This document shows, piece by piece, positions 52,995-60,501 of a DNA stretch of 64,000 nucleotides; position 1 is the first letter of the stretch; every line of letters starts with the position of its first letter. The DNA is taken from assembly GCF_000739895.2 (NCBI RefSeq), contig NZ_BBJS01000062.1:1-64000 (forward strand), in the 5' to 3' direction. A program made the translations under genes and the position numbers. The notes beneath the pieces are model-generated. The model had not been told where the DNA came from. It ran no database searches and worked only from the letters and a program-made list of their open reading frames with translations. The stretch comes from Sphingomonas paucimobilis NBRC 13935. GTDB taxonomy: Bacteria > Pseudomonadota > Alphaproteobacteria > Sphingomonadales > Sphingomonadaceae.

Positions 52995-53155
52995 ATCCCA
53001 GGTATTACAGGAGCGACGTCGCCAAACGTCGATCCGGGGCATCACACACCCCCTCCTAATACGCCTGTCGCCCCTGCGGTTCAAGGATGCGCGCTTCGCG
53101 CCACGCCCTTTCTCGTCCTTTTTTTGGTCCGGCCCCGGAAATAAGGGGAAGGAAG

Positions 53156-54010
53156 ATGACGGCGTTCACCTTTGGTGAAGCGACGACGCGCGCGCTCGCA
53201 CAGGCCGCGGCCACGCGATCGGGGACATCTGTGCGCATGGGTCATCGCACCGGTGCCCGCGTCCGCCGTGACAGCATCGAGGCGGGGACGTTCGAGGACA
53301 TGTTCTTCGCCACGCCGGCCAAGGGCGAGTGCGACCGGCTGATCCGCATGGCCCGCACCGCGCTGGATGCCGGTCGGCGGATCAAGCGCGAGGCGCGGGG
53401 GCAGCGCAGGGTGCTGACTGGCCCCGAACAGGCGCTGGCCAGCCTGACGGCCGGCGCGGTGCGGGTCTATGAGGAGCTGTGCACGCTCGCCCGGCTCAAT
53501 GCGGGGCGTGTCTATCCCAGCTATGACCGACTGGCGGCCGCGACCGCGCTCGGCCGTGCCACCGTCGCGCGCGCGCTCCAGATCCTGGAGGAAGCCGGCT
53601 TCCTCGTCCGCCAGCGCCGGTTCCGGCGGGTGGAGGGCGAGGGGCCGGGGCCCCGCTGGGAACAAACCTCCAACGCCTATCGCCCGGTCGTGCCCAAGCG
53701 GTTGTTATCGCTGCTGCCCCGCTGGCTCCGCCCCGCCCCGGTTCCCGACGATGTCCTTCAGCATGTGGCCGAGCAGGCCGGGGAGCAGGAACGGCTCAAG
53801 GCGCAACTGACCTGTCGCGAACTGGCGCAGTTCACCGTGGGAGGAGCGCTAGGCCGCGTACTGGCCCGGCTGGGCATTGCCATTGATCGACAGACGCCTG
53901 TGCGAGAGTCTCATGCTGATCCTGAACCCCTTCCCAGTTTATTTGAAAGGGAGAGTAAGGCCTCACCCTTGTCGGGTGAGACGTCCCCTAACGCCCCTGA
54001 GGCCACGTGA
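53156..54010 (+). CDS. Helix-turn-helix plasmid replication/regulatory protein
   Basis: 284 residues from ATG at 53156 (GGAAGG upstream). Residues about 85-165 form a winged helix-turn-helix like those in plasmid replication proteins (VRVYEELCTLARLNAGRVYP, SYDRLAAATALGRATVARAL, QILEEAGFLVRQRRF). Flanking parts are basic at the N-terminus and helical at the C-terminus (LLSLLPRWLRPAPVPDDVLQ). Such genes commonly lie between repA and parA on sphingomonad plasmids and may regulate copy number. The last 30 residues are Pro- and Ser-rich. Exact function is unknown. Confidence 0.7.
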   Translation: MTAFTFGEATTRALAQAAATRSGTSVRMGHRTGARVRRDSIEAGTFEDMFFATPAKGECDRLIRMARTALDAGRRIKREARGQRRVLTGPEQALASLTAGAVRVYEELCTLARLNAGRVYPSYDRLAAATALGRATVARALQILEEAGFLVRQRRFRRVEGEGPGPRWEQTSNAYRPVVPKRLLSLLPRWLRPAPVPDDVLQHVAEQAGEQERLKAQLTCRELAQFTVGGALGRVLARLGIAIDRQTPVRESHADPEPLPSLFERESKASPLSGETSPNAPEAT

Positions 54011-54183
54011 AACGCCCGCCACAAACGATATAACCGGGGGAAATGACAGGAAGCGCCGGCTTCGCCGACGCCATGCTCCCTAGAAGGAGCAAGCGGATCC
54101 GTCAGCCTGTCCTTCGGCCTGTTTGGTGATGTGGAGGAGGAGAGTCGAAATAAGCCTGATCCGGCCATCATGTGTCGTTTCCT

Positions 54184-54232
54184 TCTCGACACGTCGGCCT
54201 GTCGACATGTAGTCCATATGACATGCCGACAA
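54184..54232. repeat. TGTCGACA-family site no. 10, overlapping the parA start
   Basis: CTCGACACGTCGGCCTGTCG then ACATGTAGTCC, followed by ACATGCCGACAATCG over the parA start codon. Three half-sites occur in 49 bp just upstream of and over parA, the usual place for a partition operator/centromere. Confidence 0.65.
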
Positions 54233-54876
54233 TCGCGATCATCAGCCAAAAGGGCGGTGCGGGAAAAACGACCCTGGCCATCCATCTTGCCGCGGCAGGA
54301 CAGGAAGCCGGCCAGGTTTCGCTCATCATCGACACCGATCCCCAAGCGACCGCCAGCCAATGGGCGTCCTGGCGCCACGACGCGCCGCCCGAAGTCATCG
54401 ACAGCCCACCCCCGCGTCTCGCCGCTAAGGTCGAGCAGGCTAAGGGGCAGGGGGCCAAGCTTATCGTCATCGACACGCCCCCACACGCTGACAGCGCCGC
54501 CCGCGCCGCAGTCGAGGCGGCCGACCTGGTGCTGATCCCCTGCCGGCCGAGCGCCTTCGACCTCTCGGCGATCCAGACGACCGCCAAACTGGTCCAGCTG
54601 CTGCGCAAACCCGCCTTCGTCGTGTTCACCGCCGGCAACCCCAACGCGCCGCGAGTCTATGCCGAGGCGGGCGAACTAGTCAAAAGCTATGGCACCCCGC
54701 CATGCCCCGTCCTGATCCCCGACCGGGCCGCGTACCGCCACGCCTCGGCGGAGGGGCGCACCGTCATGGAAACCGAACCGGCGGGCAAGGCGGCCGAAGA
54801 AATTCGTGAACTCTACAAGTGGACATGTCGACAACTAGACCTGCCTGTCCCTCGTTTTAAGAAGGTCCCTGCATGA
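54223..54876 (+). CDS. parA: ParA-family partition ATPase
   Basis: 217 residues from ATG at 54223; an upstream frame from 54172 crosses the palindromic site. The deviant Walker A motif is QKGGAGKTTLA at residues 9-19, Walker A' is IIDTDPQATA, and Walker B is LIVIDTPPHADS. The protein lacks an N-terminal DNA-binding domain and has about 215 residues, so it is a type Ib ParA, which normally works with a small RHH or HTH partner. It forms ATP-bound gradients on the nucleoid that position plasmid copies. It overlaps the next gene by 4 bp (ATGA). A palindromic site is embedded in codons for KWTCRQLD near its end. Confidence 0.93.
   Translation: MPTIAIISQKGGAGKTTLAIHLAAAGQEAGQVSLIIDTDPQATASQWASWRHDAPPEVIDSPPPRLAAKVEQAKGQGAKLIVIDTPPHADSAARAAVEAADLVLIPCRPSAFDLSAIQTTAKLVQLLRKPAFVVFTAGNPNAPRVYAEAGELVKSYGTPPCPVLIPDRAAYRHASAEGRTVMETEPAGKAAEEIRELYKWTCRQLDLPVPRFKKVPA
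54818..54842. repeat. TGTCGACA-family site no. 11, inside the parA 3' end
   Basis: GTGGACATGTCGACAACTAG then AC. A good match to the family consensus GACATGTCGACA with a TAGAC right arm, located in parA codons about 35 bp before the parB-like start. Confidence 0.45.
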
Positions 54877-55148
54877 GCCGCAAACCCAGCTTCGCCAATC
54901 TGCGCAATCGTACCGCGCCAGTCGCGGCGCAAGCCCATCAAACTCCCGTTACTAATAGCGATGATGGAAGAGCCAGTCGTCCTGCTAGTCGAGAGGGCCG
55001 CAAACAGATCGCTGGCTTCTTCACGCCCGAAATGTCTTTAGCAATGCATATGATGGCACGACGGCAGGGGCGAAGCCTTCAGGCGCTAATGGCAGAGGCG
55101 TTTGACGATGTGCTGCGCAAATATGGGGAAAGCCCGGTGGGGGGATGA
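54873..55148 (+). CDS. Small ribbon-helix-helix partition partner (ParB/ParG-like)
   Basis: 91 residues overlapping parA by ATGA. The N-terminal 45 residues are basic and flexible (MSRKPSFANLRNRTAP). The C-terminal part resembles a ribbon-helix-helix fold: QIAGFFTPEMSLAMHMMARR, then QGRSLQALMAEAFDDVLRKY. This is the layout of centromere-binding partners of type Ib ParA proteins, which bind repeats upstream of parA and stimulate its ATPase through the flexible tail. The palindromic sites around the parA start are its most likely targets. The assignment relies on fold pattern and context. Confidence 0.8.
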   Translation: MSRKPSFANLRNRTAPVAAQAHQTPVTNSDDGRASRPASREGRKQIAGFFTPEMSLAMHMMARRQGRSLQALMAEAFDDVLRKYGESPVGG

Positions 55149-55225
55149 GACTGTGCCTTTTGAGACAGGCTAACGTTGTTAGGTTCAAGCTCGTCGGATA
55201 GTGCCTTCGACACACAGGAGGTTTC

Positions 55226-56086
55226 ATGACGATCAAGAAAGTGCGCAAGGCCGTGTTTCCGGTGGCGGGTCTGGGGACGCGATTCCTGCCGGCGACCAAG
55301 GCGATGCCGAAGGAAATGCTGACCGTCGTCGACAAGCCGCTGATCCAGTACGCGGTCGAGGAGGCACTCGAAGCCGGCATCGAGCAGATCATCTTCGTCA
55401 CCGGGCGCGGCAAGGGCGCGCTCGAGGACCATTTCGACATCTCCTACGAGCTGGAAGCCACGATGAAGGCGCGGGGCAAGAGCCTCGCGGTACTCGACGG
55501 CATCCGCCAGAAGCCGGGCAGCCCGGTCTATGTCCGCCAGCAGGAGCCGCTGGGCCTGGGTCATGCGGTGTGGTGCGCGCGCGAGATCGTCGGCGACGAG
55601 CCGTTCGCGGTGCTGCTGCCCGACGAACTGATGGTCGGCGGCTTCATGAAGCAGATGGTCGAGGCCTATGACCAGGTCGGCGGCAACGTCATCGGCGCGC
55701 TGGAAGTGCCCGACAGCGAAACCGACAAATACGGCATCATCTCGCCCGGCAAGCAGGACGGCCGCCTGACCGAGGTCACCGCGCTGGTCGAAAAGCCCAA
55801 GGGCAAGGCGCCGTCGAACCTGATGATCCCGGGCCGCTATATCCTCCAGCCCGATGTGATGGACATCCTCGACGCGCAGGAGCCGGGCGCAGGCGGCGAG
55901 ATTCAGCTGACCGACGCGATGGCCAAGCTGATCGGCAAGCAGCCCTTCCACGGATTCACCTTCGATGGTCAGCGTTACGACTGCGGCGACAAGGCCGGCT
56001 GGCTGACCGCGAACCTGGCGCTGGGCGTTGCCCGCGAGGACATCGGTCCGGCGGTGCGGGAGTTCGCCAAGACGCTGTTCGCCTGA
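55226..56086 (+). CDS. galU: UTP-glucose-1-phosphate uridylyltransferase
   Basis: 286 residues, normal length, with AGGAGG before the ATG. The nucleotide-binding signature VAGLGTRFLPATKAMPKEML is at residues 12-31. It also has VDKPLIQYAVEEALEAGIEQ, EPLGLGHAVWCAREIVGDEP, the metal-binding Asp in LLPDELMV, and the EKPKGKAPSN and GRYILQPDVM blocks. It makes UDP-glucose from UTP and glucose-1-phosphate, feeding Ugd and the EPS glycosyltransferases. It lies between the par operon and the IS island. A copy on a plasmid would boost precursor supply for EPS. Confidence 0.95.
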   Translation: MTIKKVRKAVFPVAGLGTRFLPATKAMPKEMLTVVDKPLIQYAVEEALEAGIEQIIFVTGRGKGALEDHFDISYELEATMKARGKSLAVLDGIRQKPGSPVYVRQQEPLGLGHAVWCAREIVGDEPFAVLLPDELMVGGFMKQMVEAYDQVGGNVIGALEVPDSETDKYGIISPGKQDGRLTEVTALVEKPKGKAPSNLMIPGRYILQPDVMDILDAQEPGAGGEIQLTDAMAKLIGKQPFHGFTFDGQRYDCGDKAGWLTANLALGVAREDIGPAVREFAKTLFA

Positions 56087-56165
56087 GCAATACAAGTCAT
56101 AAAAAATTTATTAACAATAATACTGTGTAACAGATAACTTTTAAATCAAGAAGAGATAATATTAT

Positions 56166-56302
56166 ATGAGGATCAGTCGCTGTGCCACAACAGGTGGTTT
56201 ACTCACGCTCGGCAGCACTTTTTGGCTTGGGGGCTGTGGAGGGGCTGACGAGAGCGATGTGATATCTCAGCCTTTTCCTATTCCAACACCGTCATCGACT
56301 AG
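56166..56302 (+). pseudogene. 5' part of a lipoprotein gene broken by IS5-family insertion
   Basis: The frame from ATG at 56166 gives a lipoprotein signal with lipobox LGGC at residues 21-24 (TLGSTFWLGGCGGADES), then a Pro/Thr-rich linker (PFPIPTPSST). At CTAG (56299-56302) the IS5 element begins. In the present state the frame runs 16 bp into the IS and stops at 56318, giving 50 residues. Removing the IS and one CTAG restores the frame into 57142-57230, so this is a single ancestral gene. It was probably an envelope or EPS-related protein of the sphingomonad lipoprotein type. Confidence 0.75.
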
Positions 56303-57141
56303 GCTCAGGACTCATTGATTGATCCAGAAGATGACGGAAGCGGCGAGTGCGATGGCCGACATGAAGGCGTGAGCGCATCGGTCGTAGCGGGTATGGATGC
56401 GTCGCCAGTCCTTGAGGCGACCGAACATGTTCTCGATCCTGTGACGACGGCGGTAGAGGGCAGCATCATGCGGGATCGGGACCTTGCGGCCTTTGCGTGA
56501 CGGGATGCACGCGCTGGTGCCACGCGCAGCAAGCGCTTGGCGGAACCAGTCGGCGTCGTAGCCGCGATCGGCGAGCAGCACCGGAGCAGGCGGCATCGCC
56601 TCGAACATGAGGGCCGCTCCCTTATAGTCGCTCATCTGCCCTTCAGTGAGTAGCATGACGCGCGGGCGTCCCCGATCGTCGCAGACGGCGTGCAGCTTGG
56701 AGTTCAGGCCGCCTCTGGTGCGGCCGATACATCGGGGAAGAGCCCCTTTTTGAGCAGGCTGGCTGCCGTCCGGTGCGCTTTCAGATGCGTGGCATCGATC
56801 ATCAGCTGATCCGGTGGTCCGCCCTCGGCTGCCAGTCCGGCAAAGATCCGGTTGAACACGCCCATTCGGCTCCAACGGATGAACCGGTTGTAGATCGTCT
56901 TGGGCGGACCGTAAGCCGCTGGTGCATCCCGCCAGCGCAGACCGTTGCGGATTACAAAGATGATGCCGCTGACGATCCGCCGGTCATCCACGCGCGGCAC
57001 GCCATGCGACAGCGGAAAGTACGGCTCGATCCGCTGCATCTGCTCGTCCGTCAGCCAGAACAGGTCACTCATCAGCGGCTCCTCCACCACCAATGAATCA
57101 ACTCGCCACCGCTCACGCAAGCGATTTAATAGGTCCTGACC
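56303..57141 (-). mobile_element. IS5-family (IS427-like) insertion sequence, 839 bp
   Basis: The element is flanked by CTAG duplications (56299-56302 and 57142-57145). Ends are imperfect inverted repeats: GCTCAGGACT on the left and GGTCAGGACC on the complementary right strand. It carries a two-frame DDE transposase. Length, target and gene layout fit the IS427 group of IS5. A 416-bp remnant of a close relative lies at 57231-57646. Confidence 0.92.
56312..57072 (-). CDS. IS5-family transposase, orfA/orfB joined by -1 frameshift
   Basis: OrfA begins at ATG 57072 and reads MSDLFWLTDEQMQRIEPYFP, RRIVSGIIFVIRNGLRWRDA and LMIDATHLKAHRTAAS (first Asp of DDE). Near 56745 a CAAAAAG run would allow a -1 slip into orfB, which continues GGLNSKLHAVCDDRGRPRVM, LLADRGYDADWFRQAL (second Asp) and RRRHRIENMFGRLKDWRRIH (Glu). 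The joined product is about 250 residues, normal for IS427. Both frames look intact, so activity is possible. Confidence 0.88.
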
Positions 57142-57230
57142 CTAGCACGCCTATTGCAAACCCATCTCCTACCCCCTCACCCGTTTCAAATATGAAGTCA
57201 ATTACTATTGTACTTGGCGGATCGAGTAGT
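57142..57230 (+). pseudogene. Continuation of the broken lipoprotein gene, cut again by an IS5 remnant
   Basis: After excision of the upstream IS the frame continues STPIANPSPTPSPVSN, then MKSITIVLGGSSS, before sequence turns into IS5 DNA at about 57231. The Pro/Ser/Thr linker joins the linker on the other side, confirming a single gene. The rest of the gene is missing, so a second, deletion-type event removed it. Confidence 0.7.
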
Positions 57231-57646
57231 CCAGAGGCGGCCTGAACTCCAAGCTGCATGCCGTCTGCGACGATCGGGGACGCCCACGCGTCATGGTACT
57301 CACCCAAGGGCAAATGAGCGACTACAAGGGCGCTGCCCTCATGTTCGAGGCGATGCCACCCGCTCCGGTGCTGCTCGCCGATCGCGGCTACGACGCCGAC
57401 TGGTTTCGCCAGGCGCTTGCCGCCCGTGGAACCGCTGCCTGCATCCCGTCACGCAAGGGTCGCAAGGTGCCGATCCCGCACGATGCCGCTCTCTACCACC
57501 GTCGCCACAGGATCGAGAACATGTTCGGCCGCCTCAAGGACTGGCGACGCATCCATACCCGCTACGACCGATGCGCTCACGCCTTCATGTCCGCCATCGC
57601 ACTGGCCGCTTCCGTCATATTCTGGATCAATCAAGGAGGCCTGAGC
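57231..57646 (+). mobile_element. 3' remnant of a second IS5-family element
   Basis: From CCAGAGGCGGCC onward the sequence is nearly identical to the orfB half of the IS at 56303-57141 but in the opposite orientation (GGLNSKLHAVCDDRGRPRVM to ASVIFWINQ). It ends at the IS right end CCTGAGC followed by CTAG. The orfA half and the left end are absent, so it cannot transpose alone. It may have formed together with the intact copy by deletion between two inverted elements. Confidence 0.85.
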
Positions 57647-57648
57647 CT

Positions 57649-58040
57649 AGAGCGTTTTTCGCCGACGTGAGTCGAAGGGGAATTCCCACGGGGGCGCTGA
57701 TCTGATTCACGATGCTAGCTGGAGGGAGGCCGGCATGGATGGGCAAGCCGTTGTCGATGGATCTGCGGTTGCGAGCGCTGGCCGCAGTTGACGAGGGGAT
57801 GAGTTACCGGGCTGCGGCGGTGCGGTTGGGTGTGGCGGCCGCGACGGTGTCCGGTGGCACGACCAGCGCCGCAGCACGGGCACCTATGCCGCCAGGCCGC
57901 AGACACGCGGTCGCGGCGAGACGGATCATCGAGGCATGGCGGACCGACTACAACACCGTGCGTCCGCACAGCAGCCTTGGCGGCATGGCACCCGCCGAGT
58001 TTACCAACCGCCCACGCCACGGGCACGAGGACACCGAAGC
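57649..58040 (+). mobile_element. Mosaic of IS630 N-terminal and IS3 C-terminal remnants
   Basis: An IS630-type end (AGAGCGTTTTTCGCCGACG) starts here. From about 57739 the plus strand encodes an IS630 transposase N-terminus (MDLRLRALAAVDEGMSYRAA, AVRLGVAAATVS), then a one-base shift to WHDQRRSTGTYAARPQ. At about 57915 the sequence changes to the C-terminus of an IS3-family integrase (IIEAWRTDYNTVRPHSSLGG, MAPAEFTNRP). Neither is complete. It shows repeated IS insertion and deletion at this spot. Confidence 0.75.
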
Positions 58041-58042
58041 TA

Positions 58043-59093
58043 GAGCGTTTTTCGATCAGTCTGCATCGTATCCACAGTTTGCGAAGTAGTTTGCGCATTC
58101 CAGTGGCGAGTAGAGGTCGAGGATGTGGCCGATGGCGTTCCAGAGGCCGTGGATGGTGCGCTCGGCGGCCTTGCGCAGATGCGCTTTCAGCTTTGCGAAC
58201 GCTTGCTCGATCGGGTTGAAGTCAGGGCTGTAGGGGGGGAGGAACAGGAGCCTGGCACCGACGCTTTCGATGGCGGCGCGCACGGCGGGCGCCTTGTGGC
58301 TCGACAGGTTGTCCATGATGACCACGTCGCCACGGGCGAGTTCGGGCACGAGGACGCGGGTGACGTAGGTGAGGAATGCGTCGGCATTCATCGGCCCATC
58401 GAGCACCCATGGCGCGACCATGCCGGTGCGGCGCAGCCCGGCCGTGAAGGTGGTTGTCTTCCAATGACCGAAGGGGATGCCGGCGCGCAGGCGCTCGCCC
58501 CGCCGGCAGCGGCCATGTCGCCGCGCCATGTTGGTGCTGGCCCAGGTTTCGTCGATGAAGACGAGGCGCGCAGGGTCGAGGTCGAGTTGGCCATCGAACC
58601 ACTCCTCGCGTTGCTTCAGGACGTCGGGGCGATCCTGCTCGGTCGCGTGGCCGGTCTTTTTTTGCGCGTGATTCCGTGCCGGGCGAAAAACCGCCACAGC
58701 GTGGCGATGCTGACGCTTACGCCCCGCCCGGACAGCATTTCGCGCAACTCCGCCAGCGTCGGGTCCGGCTGCTGCTCGATCGCGTCCAGGATGAAGGAGG
58801 CATGCTCCTCTATCCTAGCCGTGCGACGGTCGCCGCCCTGCGGCTTGGCCGCCGGCGTGCCGTGCCGAAGTGCCAGTTGTCGCCACCGGATCGCACTCGC
58901 TGCGCTGACCCCGAAACGTTCGGCCGCCTGTCGGCACGACAGCCCGCCTTCGACCGCAGCGACGACACGGTCCCGAAGATCACGCGATAAGGCTCGACCC
59001 ATCCCTGCCGGCCTCCTTCGCCAGCATGGATCGTGAATCAGAAAAACGCCCCCGTGTGAATCCCTGTCGATTCAGTCCGCTCGAAAACTGCTC
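58043..59093 (-). mobile_element. IS630-family insertion sequence, copy B
   Basis: About 1,051 bp flanked by TA (58041-58042 and 59094-59095). The left end GAGCGTTTTTCGATCAGTCT is identical to that of copy A; the right end on the complementary strand begins GAGCAGTTTTCGAGCGG. It is a related but clearly diverged element, inserted next to the IS3 remnant. Confidence 0.9.
58056..59002 (-). CDS. IS630 transposase, orfA/orfB joined by -1 frameshift (copy B)
   Basis: OrfA (59002 down to 58616) carries the helix-turn-helix (DLRDRVVAAVEGGLSCRQAA, ERFGVSAASAIRWRQL). OrfB follows by a -1 slip at an A7 run (58657-58663), as in copy A, and carries FIDETWAS, VVIMDNLSSHK and LPPYSPDFNPIEQAF for the DDE triad. 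The proteins of copies A and B are similar but differ at many residues and at the C-terminus, so they did not arise by very recent duplication. Both frames appear intact. Confidence 0.87.
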
Positions 59094-59241
59094 TAACTTA
59101 TCAGCGGCCTGAAAATGGGGAGCACGTCAACCTGCTATGACTACCGCATAATCCATTTCACTGCCTTTGCCTATTTCACCGCTCTTGCAATCTATCTACA
59201 TCGAATGGTGATTGACTTTAAATCAAGTCTTACTACCTCAA

Positions 59242-60432
59242 TCAGGTCGTAGCCATCGCATGCCGAGGAAGTTTACTTTGATTATTAACAATAACTTCAG
59301 CGCGGGCAACTTCATATGCAAAATTACGCAGAAAATGACCTCGAGCAAAACGCTGTGCATTAGTGATCGCGGCCTCTGGGTCAAAGCTTGGGAGCCAAGT
59401 ATCAAAGCGATTTAGTGCGTCGATCAGCGATTCTGCGGTCTGTTCATAAAAGTGAATGCCTGTCACGCCATCGATCACTGTTTCCGTGCCGCCTCCGCGG
59501 CCGAAGACGACGACCGGACGACCAGCTGCCTGAGACTCGACCGGAATGATGCCGAAGTCTTCTTCGGCAGTGAAAATCAGTGCGGAGGCTCGAGCATAGG
59601 CAGCCCGTAGGTCGTCGAAGCGCATCCGCGTGGTAAAGCGCACGTTTGGACCAGCTCGTGCCTTCAGCATTTTTAACATTGGGCCATCGCCGATGACGTG
59701 CAGTTTGCGGCCGGTTCGAGTGAAGGCATCAACTGCTATATCAGGGCGCTTATAGGGAACGAGTTGGCTGATCCAGACGCACTCGTCGCTGACATCGTCC
59801 GTTCGTTGGAACAGGTCGACATCGACTGGCGGATAGACGACGCTGGCATCACGCCCCCAGAATTTGCCGATGCGACGCCGGACAAACTGGCTATTGGCAA
59901 TGATGAGGTCGGGTCGTGAGGCGCTTGAGCGGTCCCAGGCACGCATACGCGGCGCAATCAATTTCAAGTACAGCCCGGCCAGACGCCCGCTGGCAGCTCG
60001 ATAGGCATGATACTGATCCCACAGATACCGCATAGGCGAATGGCAATAAGTGACGTGAATCGCGTCGGGTCGGGTGATCACGCCTTTAGCCGGGCCAGCT
60101 TCACAGCTAATGACCAAGTCGTAGGCGCTGAGGTCGAGCGCCTCAAGCGCACCAGGCATTAGTGGGAGGTATTTCTGATATTGTCTCCGGGCGAAGGGTA
60201 GCTTGGCAATCGCTGTCGTAAAGATACGGTGTCGCTTAATAGTCTGCGACAAGGCCGAGCGATCGACAACATGGGTGAAAATGTCGGCATCCGGGTACAA
60301 GTCACAGATTCGCTCCAGTACGCGTTCACCACCGCGCATTACCACCAGCCAGTAATGGATGATGGCGACCTTGCGAGGCCTGACTGGAGCAGGAGCAGGG
60401 ACGTCAGGCATCGGGGGCAGGGCGGAGGTCAT
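59242..60432 (-). CDS. Glycosyltransferase family 4 (mannosyltransferase-like)
   Basis: 396 residues. The N-terminal domain begins KVAIIHYWLVVMRGGERVLE with the Gly-Gly-Glu acceptor loop. A characteristic GT4 subgroup block follows (HVTYCHSPMRYLWDQYHAYR), as in WbaZ-type enzymes. The C-terminal donor domain has VWISQLVPYKRPDIAVDAF, HVIGDGPMLKMLKARA and the EX7E pair in TAEEDFGIIPVESQAAGRP. It would add one sugar, perhaps mannose from the ManC product, to the EPS repeat unit (specificity inferred only). It is the last gene of the leftward EPS block 64.0-59.2 kb. Confidence 0.88.
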   Translation of the reverse strand: MTSALPPMPDVPAPAPVRPRKVAIIHYWLVVMRGGERVLERICDLYPDADIFTHVVDRSALSQTIKRHRIFTTAIAKLPFARRQYQKYLPLMPGALEALDLSAYDLVISCEAGPAKGVITRPDAIHVTYCHSPMRYLWDQYHAYRAASGRLAGLYLKLIAPRMRAWDRSSASRPDLIIANSQFVRRRIGKFWGRDASVVYPPVDVDLFQRTDDVSDECVWISQLVPYKRPDIAVDAFTRTGRKLHVIGDGPMLKMLKARAGPNVRFTTRMRFDDLRAAYARASALIFTAEEDFGIIPVESQAAGRPVVVFGRGGGTETVIDGVTGIHFYEQTAESLIDALNRFDTWLPSFDPEAAITNAQRFARGHFLRNFAYEVARAEVIVNNQSKLPRHAMATT

Positions 60433-60501
60433 TTATGGATATCCTGTCGAAATGAAAGCGGTAGCGGCGTCAGGAAAAGGGCGAGCTACGATCTGATAGT
60501 A

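Noticed and set aside
53087..53155. Upstream extension of the HTH replication protein
   Set aside because: The first 23 codons look non-protein, and a good ribosome site precedes ATG 53156.
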